Positions 54,808 through 62,839 of a stretch of 64,000 nucleotides of DNA are shown in pieces. Position 1 is the stretch's first letter. Every line of letters begins with the position of its first letter. The position numbers and the translations under genes were made by a program. Under the pieces are notes generated by a model, which did not search any database, was not told where the DNA came from, and worked only from the letters and a program-made list of their open reading frames with translations. The stretch lies in contig CBDFLD010000018.1 of NCBI GenBank assembly GCA_965249005.1, positions 124,001 through 188,000 on the forward strand. The letters are read 5' to 3'. This DNA comes from CBDFLD01 sp965249005. Its GTDB lineage: Bacteria; Acidobacteriota; UBA6911.

Positions 54808-54833
54808 ACCGGGAGGCCTTCGGGCCTCCCGGT
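54808..54833 (+). terminator. Hairpin terminator after the Oar gene
   Basis: Perfect 11-bp stem ACCGGGAGGCC / GGCCTCCCGGT with a TTCG loop, 7 bp after the stop. No T-run; heptad units follow directly. Confidence 0.7.
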
Positions 54834-54840
54834 CGCTCTC

Positions 54841-54868
54841 AGCTTTCAGCTTTCAGCCATCAGCTTTT
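54841..54868 (+). repeat. Heptad array, AGCTTTC type
   Basis: AGCTTTC twice, AGCCATC and AGCTTTT, just behind the terminator hairpin. Confidence 0.7.
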
Positions 54869-55013
54869 GAAACCCCGCTGGCCTGACGGTCAGTTTCGGG
54901 ACCTGTGTACGCGACCACGGCCGCGGTTTCGCTACGCGAAAAAACCGTGGATGTCTCTTCGAACGCAGCCGCTACCTGGTACGATCGCATATTTAGAGCT
55001 CTCAAGAAACTAA

Positions 55014-56384
55014 TCATGTTAGTGCTGTAGATGGAACCAGTTGCATGTTGAGCTGTTTGGCCTTTTTCTTAAGGTATCGGAATTGTTGTTCCTGGTACTT
55101 GGACTCATAGTATTGCGCTCCTTTGTCTGCGTATTGCTGGCCGTATTTGAGCATGCGATAGATAATTCGTGCGAGTTTATGAGCGATGGCGGTAATGGCC
55201 TTGGCGGGACCCAAGCGGGCGCGGAGACGTCGGTAGTTGGTCCCTAGGGCACTTTTACTGTGCCGGAGTGTTGAGGCAGCCATCCGGAGGGCATGGGCGG
55301 TGCGGTTTTTGACTTGCTTGGTCCCTCGTCTAATTACCTTGCCGCCACTGATGGCATTGCAGGGTGCCAGTGCCAACCAGGCGGCGAAGTGCTTCTCAGT
55401 TTTCCAGGGGCTTATATCGACTCCGACTTCGGCGATGACGGTAGAAGCGGTCATGACATCGATGCCGTCCACGGAAGTAAGATCGACACCGGTAATGCGA
55501 TACAGTTCGGAGCGTAGGTCAAACTGGGGAGCGTTTCCGCGAGGTTTCGATCCCTTGCGTCCCGGCAATGGATGAGTTTGGGTATCAGCCTTGTTGTTGA
55601 AGGTTTGGATATGGGCATGGATGGCTCTGTCACAGTCAGCGATTTTACTCTGGTAGGTCTCGTACATTTGCAGAGACTGACCGAGGACAAAGAGCAATTC
55701 TTGGCGCCAGTCGCCGTGGAGACTTTTGGCAATAAGATCTCGGCCCGATCGGATTCGGGGGTGTTTGAGTTGAGCGAGTTTGTCAGGGTCTCGTTCGCCG
55801 TCGAGGATAGCACGAATGATTGCGAGTCCCGTGACACCACTGATGTCGCTGATGACGTTGGCGAGTTGGATATTCATTTCTGTCAGAGCTTTTTGCATGT
55901 GTTGAATACAGGTACTGGCTGATTTGACGAGATTATCTCGCTGACGCCAGTAGGTTCGAAGCACACAGATCTCGTTTGGAGGACGATAGGAATTCTTGAG
56001 CAGTCCGAAAGTCTCGAGCTTTTGCAGCCATTGACAATCCTTCACGTCGCTCTTACGTCCGGGGACCTTCTGGACATCGTGAGCGTTGACCAACTTGACG
56101 GTGAAGCCGCGAGCGTCCAGGACTTGATATAAAGGAATCCAATAACTGCCGGTGGACTCCATGACGACTGTGTCGATATCGCAGGATTTCAGCCACTTGG
56201 CCAACCGATGCAGATCAGCCGTAAAGCACTCGAATCGACGGACCGGTTCAGAATCACGGTCTTGTGGCACGGCAACATAGTGTTGGGCATTTCCAACGTC
56301 GATGCCTGCAACATTGAGATTGAGTGGAGGGAAGGTAAAAGGATTTCGTTTCGATTTGGATCGTGATTTTCGATGTCTTGGCAT
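55014..56384 (-). CDS. IS110-family recombinase/transposase
   Basis: 456 aa from the ATG at 56384, preceded by AAGGAG at 9 nt. The N-terminal RuvC-like DEDD domain shows NVAGIDVGN (first Asp), VVMESTGSYW (Glu) and VNAHDVQKVPGRKSDVKD (last Asps). The C-terminal Transposase_20 domain (LTSVDGIDVMTASTVIAEVG and CNAISGGKVIRRGTKQVKN) carries the catalytic serine region. It is longer than the usual 330-420 aa because of a basic N-terminal tail (MPRHRKSRSKSKRN). IS110 recombinases are now known to be guided by a bridge RNA. Confidence 0.92.
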   Translation of the reverse strand: MPRHRKSRSKSKRNPFTFPPLNLNVAGIDVGNAQHYVAVPQDRDSEPVRRFECFTADLHRLAKWLKSCDIDTVVMESTGSYWIPLYQVLDARGFTVKLVNAHDVQKVPGRKSDVKDCQWLQKLETFGLLKNSYRPPNEICVLRTYWRQRDNLVKSASTCIQHMQKALTEMNIQLANVISDISGVTGLAIIRAILDGERDPDKLAQLKHPRIRSGRDLIAKSLHGDWRQELLFVLGQSLQMYETYQSKIADCDRAIHAHIQTFNNKADTQTHPLPGRKGSKPRGNAPQFDLRSELYRITGVDLTSVDGIDVMTASTVIAEVGVDISPWKTEKHFAAWLALAPCNAISGGKVIRRGTKQVKNRTAHALRMAASTLRHSKSALGTNYRRLRARLGPAKAITAIAHKLARIIYRMLKYGQQYADKGAQYYESKYQEQQFRYLKKKAKQLNMQLVPSTALT

Positions 56385-56630
56385 AGAATTTAATCTCCTT
56401 AACGGTTGGGGGCTCGGCCCGGTTGCGGAAGGGTTTAAAAACCTCTCAAACGGGGTCGAGCTTCCGTCCATCAAGGAACGAGAATCACGCCACCAAACAA
56501 GTGACCGCCAAAGAACCGGAACCACGCTGAAAGACGGGCATAGAAGCACCAATGCTCTGTCGGTTTTAACTGCCGAGCCTCATCCCAGCATGATGGCACG
56601 CAATGAACTTCTGGCGGCCAGTTTCTTTTG
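56385..56630 (-). ncRNA. Candidate bridge-RNA region of the IS110 element
   Basis: Non-coding sequence upstream of the recombinase, where IS110-group elements encode their bridge RNA. Short inverted repeats are visible but I cannot draw the two guide loops with certainty. The open frame here is judged not coding. Confidence 0.4.
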
Positions 56631-56668
56631 CAAGTAACTAGCGCCCCGCGCTAGTGGGTCGCTGAAAG

Positions 56669-56797
56669 CTCTCCAGTAACTGCTCGCGGATCTGCTGTTA
56701 TATGTGTAACTTAGCAAATCGCCAAGAACCACGTTTTTCAGGCTGTGCAGTGCAGTTACGTTCCCAAGTGACCGGCGCAGCGCGCCGGTCGGACGCT
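56669..56797 (+). repeat. 130-bp structured intergenic repeat, copy 6 (diverged)
   Basis: The most diverged intact copy. The terminal hairpin has changed on both arms together: GACCGGCGC / GCGCCGGTC in place of GACTGGCGC / GCGCCAGTC. The GTAACTGC / GCAGTTAC pair is kept. Confidence 0.85.
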
Positions 56798-56847
56798 GAT
56801 AGCTAAACTGCTATCATTCGTCGGATTGAAAACACGACGAGGTGGCT

Positions 56848-58944
56848 ATGTTTCTCTCAACGCGTGCCCGAATCTTTGGTTCCATCCTCCTCACTCTCTG
56901 CTTCGCACTCTGCTTCGTTCCAGTCTCGCGCGCGCTGGACGAAGGGATGTGGACGTTCGACAATCCGCCCACCGAGAGGCTGCGGACCCAATACGGTTTC
57001 AGCCCCACTTCCGAATGGCTCGAGCATGTCCGGCTGGCCAGCGTTCGAATCAACGACGGCGGATCGGGTTCTTTCGTCAGCCCCAAGGGGCTCGTCATGA
57101 CGAACCATCACGTGGCGCTCGGACAAATCCAGAAGCTCTCCACCGCCGAAGCCAACTATGTTACCGGCGGTTTCTACGCAGCGACGACCGACGAGGAGCC
57201 ACGCTGTCCGGATCTGGAAATCAACGTCCTGATATCCACGAAAAACGTCACGGCTCGAGTACGCGCGGCCGCAAAGGCCGAGAGCACGCGGCGGAAGGCC
57301 GCAGACGCCCGGCGAGCAGAGATTGCTCGGGTAGAGAAGGAAAGTATGGAGCGGACTGGCCTCCGATCCAACGTCGTCAATCTGTATCATGGCGGAGAGT
57401 ACTGGCTCTATCGTTACAAGAAGTATACCGATGTCCGCCTCGTGATGGCACCGGAGAGTCAAGCCGGGTTCTTTGGCGGCAATTCGGACAACTTTACCTA
57501 CCCCCGGTACTGCCTCGATGTCGCGTTTCTGAGGGTGTACGAAGACGGGAAACCCGCCCACACCCCCCATTTTCTGAAGCTGAATCCGACGGGTCCCGGC
57601 AACGGGGAGCTCGTTTTTGTGGTCGGGAATCCCGGCTCGACTGACCGGCTCTTCAGCTACGCGCAGCTCGAGTATCAGAGAGACGCGCGCTACCCTGCGC
57701 TGCTGGAGTACCTGGATGCTTTCATTGAACTCCTGCAGGCATACGGACGGCGAGGAGACGAACAAAACCGCCGCATCCAAGGATTGCTCCTGAGCTACAA
57801 CAACTCCAAGAAGGCCCTGGGGGGCGAACATCAGGGGCTTCTCAATATCCGACTCATGGAGAGCTTGAAGAAGCGGGAGCGGTCCTTTCGCTCGGACCTT
57901 CGCTCTCTCCCGAACGGGAAGGAGTATCAAGAGGCCTTCGCCACTATTGCGCGCGCAACCGATGTGGCAGGGGAGTCCTACCACCGGCGTCTATACGGCG
58001 TTTTCCACGGCTCGACTCTGATTCAGTACGCGTCCACGATCGTTCGGTACGCCACCGAAATCGAAAAGCCGGACGCCGAGCGCCTGCCCGGTTTTCATGA
58101 TTCACAATTGGACACACTGAGATTCGGGCTTTTCTCGCCCGCCCCCCTGTATGCTGATATGGAAGTCGCACTGGTTCAGGGTTTTCTGGAGGAGTCCCGA
58201 AGAAAGCTGGGAAAGGACGATCCGTTCGTACGGACGGTCCTCGAGGGCCGGGAACCGGCCGCGATCGTCGGGCCGGCCTTCGAGAAGACGACTCTGCTCG
58301 ATGTCGAGACTCGCAAGACACTGATCGAAGGAGGACGAGCCGCGGTCGAATCTTCCGAGGACCCCCTGATCGCGATGGTACGGAGGGTGGATCCGATCCT
58401 CCGGAAAAGTGAAAAATGGTACCGCGACGAGGTCGAAAGCGTTCTGGACGCCGCGGGAGAACAGATCGCCCGGGCCCGCTTTGCGCTGCACGGAAAATCT
58501 GTCTATCCGGACGCGACTTTTACCCTGAGACTCGCCTTCGGCACGGTCAAGGGTTATCCAATGAACGGAACGCGGGCTCCGTTTCAGACAACCCTTTATG
58601 GGCTCTTCGACCGTTCGATTGGCTTCGAGCGTAAGGGCGCATGGGCGCTTCCGGATCGCTTTTGGCAAAGAAAGCCCGATCTGGACCTTTCGACCCCGGC
58701 AAATTTCGTCTCTACAGTCGACATCACCGGAGGAAACTCGGGTTCTCCGGTCATCAACACCCGTGGTGAAGCGGTCGGTCTTATATTCGACGGAAACGTC
58801 GAGAGCCTGGTCGGTCGTTTCGCCTACGAAGACGTTTTCGGGAGGTCGGTATCCGTGCATCCTGCCTATATCCTCGAGGCCCTGACCAAACTTTACGATG
58901 CGCAGGCCCTGGCGGCGGAAATCCAAGGCGAAGGTGTGGATTGA
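56848..58944 (+). CDS. Secreted S46-family dipeptidyl peptidase (DPP7/DPP11-like)
   Basis: 698 aa, the usual length. The ATG at 56848 has GAGG upstream and opens a signal peptide (to about residue 29). The chymotrypsin-like catalytic residues are seen as VMTNHHVA (His, 83-90), NSDNFTYPRY (Asp region) and TGGNSGSPV (Ser, about 645). A helical insert lies between. The enzyme removes dipeptides from peptide N-termini in the periplasm; fine specificity depends on a Gly/Arg switch near the C-terminus that I cannot assign. It fits with the M19, M20 and symporter genes as peptide catabolism. Confidence 0.9.
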   Translation: MFLSTRARIFGSILLTLCFALCFVPVSRALDEGMWTFDNPPTERLRTQYGFSPTSEWLEHVRLASVRINDGGSGSFVSPKGLVMTNHHVALGQIQKLSTAEANYVTGGFYAATTDEEPRCPDLEINVLISTKNVTARVRAAAKAESTRRKAADARRAEIARVEKESMERTGLRSNVVNLYHGGEYWLYRYKKYTDVRLVMAPESQAGFFGGNSDNFTYPRYCLDVAFLRVYEDGKPAHTPHFLKLNPTGPGNGELVFVVGNPGSTDRLFSYAQLEYQRDARYPALLEYLDAFIELLQAYGRRGDEQNRRIQGLLLSYNNSKKALGGEHQGLLNIRLMESLKKRERSFRSDLRSLPNGKEYQEAFATIARATDVAGESYHRRLYGVFHGSTLIQYASTIVRYATEIEKPDAERLPGFHDSQLDTLRFGLFSPAPLYADMEVALVQGFLEESRRKLGKDDPFVRTVLEGREPAAIVGPAFEKTTLLDVETRKTLIEGGRAAVESSEDPLIAMVRRVDPILRKSEKWYRDEVESVLDAAGEQIARARFALHGKSVYPDATFTLRLAFGTVKGYPMNGTRAPFQTTLYGLFDRSIGFERKGAWALPDRFWQRKPDLDLSTPANFVSTVDITGGNSGSPVINTRGEAVGLIFDGNVESLVGRFAYEDVFGRSVSVHPAYILEALTKLYDAQALAAEIQGEGVD

Positions 58945-59005
58945 TCCAGATGAACCGCGATCAAGCCGAACCAATCCGAATCAACCCGATCCACCCCCAG
59001 CAACC

Positions 59006-60136
59006 ATGACGGCAGCCATTATCCGGGGGAGCGCGTCGCGAGGACGCTTCTCACACAATCCGGACCGCCGAAGCACCTTTCTGTTTCTTCTGCTTCTTTT
59101 GGTCGCGGGATGTGACGGGCGAGGGCGGGTTGGGTCCCTTGACGGCTTGCACGAGTCCGGGGAATCCACGGGATCCTTCCGCAGTGGTGTGAGTTATGAC
59201 GGGCGGGCCGACCTTGCCGCACTCCGCTATCTTGCATCCCGGGGTGTCACCTGGCTGGCCGTCATCCCGTTCGGCTACGGACAGCGGCATGCGTCGAGTC
59301 CCCCCGATCCCGATTACCGTTTCTCCAGCTATCCGGGGGAGTCGATTAGCGACGCGCGCGACATCGTCATGGCTGCCCGGCAAGCGGGGTTGCAAGTTCT
59401 TCTGAAGCCGCACCTGTGGTTCTTCAGGCATGACGCGTGGCGCGGCGACATCGCCATGAACAACGAGGTCGACTGGAAACGCTTCTTTTCGGCATACCGC
59501 GGGTTCCTTGAACCCTTTTTGGACCTATCGGAGCAACTTCAGGTCGAGGCTTTCTGTCTGGGGACGGAGTTGAGCGGGACCACGAAACGAGAGCGGCAGT
59601 GGCGTGATCTGGTGCGGTGGGCCCGAAAACGTTATTCGGGTGATCTGACCTATGCGGCACACTGGGACAGGGAAGTCGAGTCGATCGGGTTCTGGGACTC
59701 CCTCGACTTCATCGGTGTTCAAGCCTACTATCCCTTGTCGGTTGCCGTCGGGGACTCAACCGATCGGCTCGTGCGCGCATGGAAGCCCTGGATTGAACAG
59801 CTGAGCGAAACATCACGAAAGCACGCAAAACCGATTGTCCTCACCGAGGTCGGATACCGGGCCCGGGCCGACGCGAGCGTACGGCCATGGGAATGGGATC
59901 AACACGGACAGGTGGATGTGGCGGCCCAGGCCACTGCATATCGCGCGATCTTTCGCGTCCTCGCGGATGCACCCTGGCTGGAGGGTATGTTCATCTGGAA
60001 GTGGCCCGCGGGTTACAGCGGCATGATTGAAGGGGGCCGGCCACCCCGCCGGGGACGCTTTGACGGAGGGTTCAGTCCTCAAGGATATCCAGCGGAGCAG
60101 ATCATCTTCGAGTGGTTTCGGGAACGCGGCCGTTGA
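59006..60136 (+). CDS. GH113-like glycoside hydrolase, lipoprotein
   Basis: 376 aa from the ATG at 59006. A lipobox (LLLLVAGC) lies at about residue 35, so the enzyme is membrane-anchored outside the cytoplasm. A TIM barrel follows: GVTWLAVIPFGYGQ, VLLKPHLWFF, FCLGTELSG (acid/base Glu), FIGVQAYYPL, VLTEVGYRARADAS (nucleophile Glu) and GMFIWKWPAG. This order matches family GH113 (beta-mannanase-type). It lies 61 bp after the S46 peptidase gene and may share its transcript. Confidence 0.8.
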   Translation: MTAAIIRGSASRGRFSHNPDRRSTFLFLLLLLVAGCDGRGRVGSLDGLHESGESTGSFRSGVSYDGRADLAALRYLASRGVTWLAVIPFGYGQRHASSPPDPDYRFSSYPGESISDARDIVMAARQAGLQVLLKPHLWFFRHDAWRGDIAMNNEVDWKRFFSAYRGFLEPFLDLSEQLQVEAFCLGTELSGTTKRERQWRDLVRWARKRYSGDLTYAAHWDREVESIGFWDSLDFIGVQAYYPLSVAVGDSTDRLVRAWKPWIEQLSETSRKHAKPIVLTEVGYRARADASVRPWEWDQHGQVDVAAQATAYRAIFRVLADAPWLEGMFIWKWPAGYSGMIEGGRPPRRGRFDGGFSPQGYPAEQIIFEWFRERGR

Positions 60137-60165
60137 CGCCACTAACTCCGCTTCCCTGGATGCGC

Positions 60166-61029
60166 TCAACGGTCCCACAAACCTTCGGGAATCGGTTTCG
60201 CCTCCAAGAATTCGACCAGGATACGGTCAGGCGCGCGAGCAAAGAAGCTTCGGATTTTGTATTCTTCGGAAACCGCCACCGGACGAACAATCTCGAACTG
60301 TTGCTCCTTCATCCGCTTGAAAGCTGCATCCAGATCTCGAAACGAGAACGCAAGATGATCCAGTGTGCTCTCCTCGGTGGGTAGCACCGTGGGACCTTGC
60401 TCTTTCGGCCGGAACCGGTCCGAATTTGGAAAGACCAGAATGTTGACGTTGTCGACGAAGACCACAGAGCGCTGTTTCTCGTCCGGCGGAAGATCCAAGG
60501 CCTTGCGGAACCATTGAGCCGTTTCCTGAGGCTTGGCCGCGAGAAGATGAATGTGGCTGAAACGATGGTGGCCCTCGCCGCTGTATATCTCGAGCACCTC
60601 CCGATCCGGCCCGTAGAGGTACATGTAGTGATGCGAGCCTACCGGGGTGAGCGGGGTATGAAAATCGACTCCTTCCTTCTTCCACCATGCATATTCGCTC
60701 GGACCGTCCACTCCTCCCCAGCCGATGTGCCAGATGGCTGTTTTCAAGTTGCTGAGCGCGGTCTGCTCTACGGTTTCGAGCAGGATGAACGACCTTTCCG
60801 TGTATAGCGCGGGGGACACATTTCGGAACTGGACGGGCGAGGCGCCAAAGACCTTTTCATAAAACTTCTGTGTCGCCTCGGCGTTCGTTACCTTCAGGTG
60901 AACGTGATGGAAGTGTCCTCTGGAGGACTCTCCAGTCCCGGGTTGACCCTGTGCCCCTTCCGACAGCACTAGCAGCAGCGGCAGCACACTCCACAGGGCG
61001 GCTCGATGGTTTCGAAACTGATATGCCAT
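60166..61029 (-). CDS. Secreted two-domain VOC (glyoxalase-fold) protein
   Basis: 287 aa with a signal peptide (to about residue 29). Two VOC repeats: HFHHVHLKVTNAEATQKFYEKVFG with HHYMYLYGPDREVLEIYSG, and FSHIHLLAAKPQETAQWFRKAL with LDHLAFSFRDL and DRILVEFLEA. Metal-ligand His and Glu positions are present. Secreted VOC proteins of this type are common in Acidobacteriota but their reactions are unknown. The gene is 57 bp downstream of the selenoprotein candidate, on the same strand. Confidence 0.82.
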   Translation of the reverse strand: MAYQFRNHRAALWSVLPLLLVLSEGAQGQPGTGESSRGHFHHVHLKVTNAEATQKFYEKVFGASPVQFRNVSPALYTERSFILLETVEQTALSNLKTAIWHIGWGGVDGPSEYAWWKKEGVDFHTPLTPVGSHHYMYLYGPDREVLEIYSGEGHHRFSHIHLLAAKPQETAQWFRKALDLPPDEKQRSVVFVDNVNILVFPNSDRFRPKEQGPTVLPTEESTLDHLAFSFRDLDAAFKRMKEQQFEIVRPVAVSEEYKIRSFFARAPDRILVEFLEAKPIPEGLWDR

Positions 61030-61086
61030 CCGGTTACTCCGAAGTTGGGAGACTTTTCATGAGCTTGGGCAACTGCACGATCCGCG

Positions 61087-61755
61087 CTACTCGGCCGAGC
61101 CCTTCTTCTGGAAGACTGTCGCTGCGGCAAGCACGAGATCAGAATCGAGCCGCACTCTGTGATCCGGATTGACATACTGAAAGAGAATCGAACCGCTGGC
61201 ATCGACTAGAAAGACCGCCGGCACTGGTAGAAGATGGTGGTTTTCTCCGGACGCTTGCTCGAGGTCAATGCCATAACCCTGATAGCGAGAGAACGTCTTG
61301 TCACTGACCTTCCAGGCCAATCCGAATGCCCTGGCACACTCCATTTTGCTGTCGGAAACCAGCCGATAACCAATTTGCCCTTTGTCAGCGGTGGCGCGCA
61401 GCTTTTCCGGTTTGTCCGGGCTGATGGCAATGATCTGAAAACCCAAATCCTTGATCTTCTGCTCGACGGTGCGCAGCTGAACCAGCTGCCTGTCACAGTA
61501 GGGTCACCAGCCACCCCTGTAGAATATCAAGACGGCCGGTTTTTCGGAGATGGCACCGCTGAGATCGTAGGGAGAACCATCCAGATTCGTTAGGGTAAGA
61601 GCTGGAATTCGGGTTCCGACAAGGATTGGATGAATCTTTTGCGGCGAATCCGGAATCGCGCTCTCATCGTGAGCCATCCCAACCCGTGCGGGCCCTACCG
61701 ACAAAATGAGGAAAACAAACCCAACACTTGTCACAAACTTGCAAAATCTTTGCAT
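61087..61755 (-). CDS. Peroxiredoxin-like selenoprotein with in-frame TGA (Sec84)
   Basis: 222 aa if TGA at 61504-61506 is read as selenocysteine. The ATG at 61755 has GGAGGG upstream and opens a signal peptide (FVTSVGFVFLILSVGPA). The thioredoxin-fold AhpC/TSA domain starts near residue 45 (LTLTNLDGSPYDLSG). The redox site, in cysteine homologues GGWCPYC, here reads GGW-TGA-PYC: residue 84 replaces the active Cys, with Cys87 as partner (U-x-x-C). The frame continues without change (QLVQLRTVEQKIKDLGFQIIAISPD and on) to a proper C-terminus. A SECIS-like hairpin follows the TGA. Likely a periplasmic peroxide- or thiol-reducing enzyme. A nonsense mutation is the alternative. Confidence 0.8.
61473..61506 (-). 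promoter_or_regulatory. Bacterial SECIS-like hairpin at the TGA codon
   Basis: After TGA (61506-61504) come 14 nt, then GCAGCTG (61489-61483), loop GTT (61482-61480) and CAGCTGC (61479-61473): a perfect 7-bp stem. The loop starts 21 nt after TGA and with G, both within the published limits for bacterial SECIS elements. Confidence 0.72.
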
Positions 61756-61975
61756 TCCGCCCTCCGTGGCGCCGCGGTGTAGCCCGCGCGCACAAGCCAA
61801 CAAGCATATCACTGCCATTTTGCCCCAACCTGCACTCAGCCGCAATAGTCGCACCAATGTCTACGCCCTGCCGCCAGGGAGTACTCGGCCGGCACTAGGC
61901 GTCTCTCGCCGAGAGACGCACAACAAAATCGAGGCGCGTTCGGCCGAACAGATAGCAACGTCAATCAGCAAGCTC

Positions 61976-62006
61976 CGTAGACCGCTCACGGAGTGAGCGG
62001 TCTACG
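61976..62006. repeat. Perfect 14-bp hairpin
   Basis: CGTAGACCGCTCAC-GGA-GTGAGCGGTCTACG, without T-run, between the selenoprotein gene and the crotonase remnant. It may terminate transcription of the remnant. Confidence 0.7.
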
Positions 62007-62032
62007 CGCACATCGGGGCCGGGGCCCGGCGC

Positions 62033-62610
62033 CTACCGATTCCGAAAGCGCGGGTTTCTCTTCTCGGCAAAGGCCGTCACACCCTCCCGAAAGTCCTCGC
62101 TGGCATCGCATGCTCGAATCAGCGACTCGGCGTCCCGAGGCGAGTGTAGCGAGGCCGATTCCGCGGAATGGCGAATCGATTCCTTGATCGCTCGAAGCGT
62201 CATGGGCGCGTTGCCCGCAACCTTGCGGCCAAGGGCCACAGTCGCAGCTTCCAGCTCTGATGGCGGGTGCATCTCCTGGATCAATCCCATCTCCTTGGCC
62301 TTGGCCGCATTGATCTGGGTTGCCGTCAAGAAAAGATACCGGGCGCCGGCAGGTCCCAGTTCTTGCACGGCCCTTTGAATGCCGCGAAGCGAGTATCCGA
62401 TCCCCAACCGGGCAGGCGTCAAAGCAAAGCGGGATTCACTGGAAGCCAGGCGAATATCGGCGCTGAGTGCCATCGCACAGCCACCCCCCATGCAGAAGCC
62501 ATGGATCATGGCAATGGTCGGTTTCCGGCACTTCTCGAGCGCACCCAACACTTCTGTTGCCCGATTCTTGGTTGCGACCTCCAATCGGTTGGATCTCGAG
62601 GCAAACTCCC
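62033..62610 (-). pseudogene. Enoyl-CoA hydratase remnant lacking its N-terminus
   Basis: The remaining part begins at EFASRSNRLEV, follows the family through LEKCRKPTIAMIHGFCMGGGCAMALSADIRLAS and on to a normal C-terminus (FAEKRNPRFRNR). About the first 70 residues, including the first half of the oxyanion hole, are missing. Upstream of about 62610 the frame stays open but no longer matches the family, and an IS1380 transposase gene lies 230 bp further. The deletion probably accompanied the IS activity. Confidence 0.8.
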
Positions 62611-62839
62611 TTTGAACCGGAATTTCCAATTTGGATCTCGGTTCCCAACATAATAGTCTCGAGCCACCATGGGAGCAAGAAAATCCCGGCCTCAGACCAA
62701 CCATGGATCCAGTCAACGCATCCCAATGACCCGTTGTCGCCGTGGTAGTAGACCTTCTCACTCCTGCGTGGGCGATTTTCCAGACACATCGCCACACTCC
62801 TTCCATGGCATTCCAATTCCGGACTTGCAAGCCGGGCGG
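62611..62839. other. Junction between crotonase remnant and IS1380 gene
   Basis: About 230 bp with no recognised gene. It must contain the right end of the IS1380 element; I cannot fix its terminal repeat with only one end in the window. Confidence 0.5.

Larger units (their letters stand above)
55013..56638 (-). mobile_element. IS110-family insertion sequence
   Basis: One DEDD recombinase gene with a short 3' margin and a 5' non-coding part of about 250 bp. The ends are estimated: CAAGAAACTA (55003-55012) and CAAGTAACTA (56631-56640) match at 9 of 10 positions and may mark the two junctions, since IS110 elements lack terminal inverted repeats and give only a short core repeat. It lies between a heptad array and copy 6 of the 130-bp repeat. 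Confidence 0.8.
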
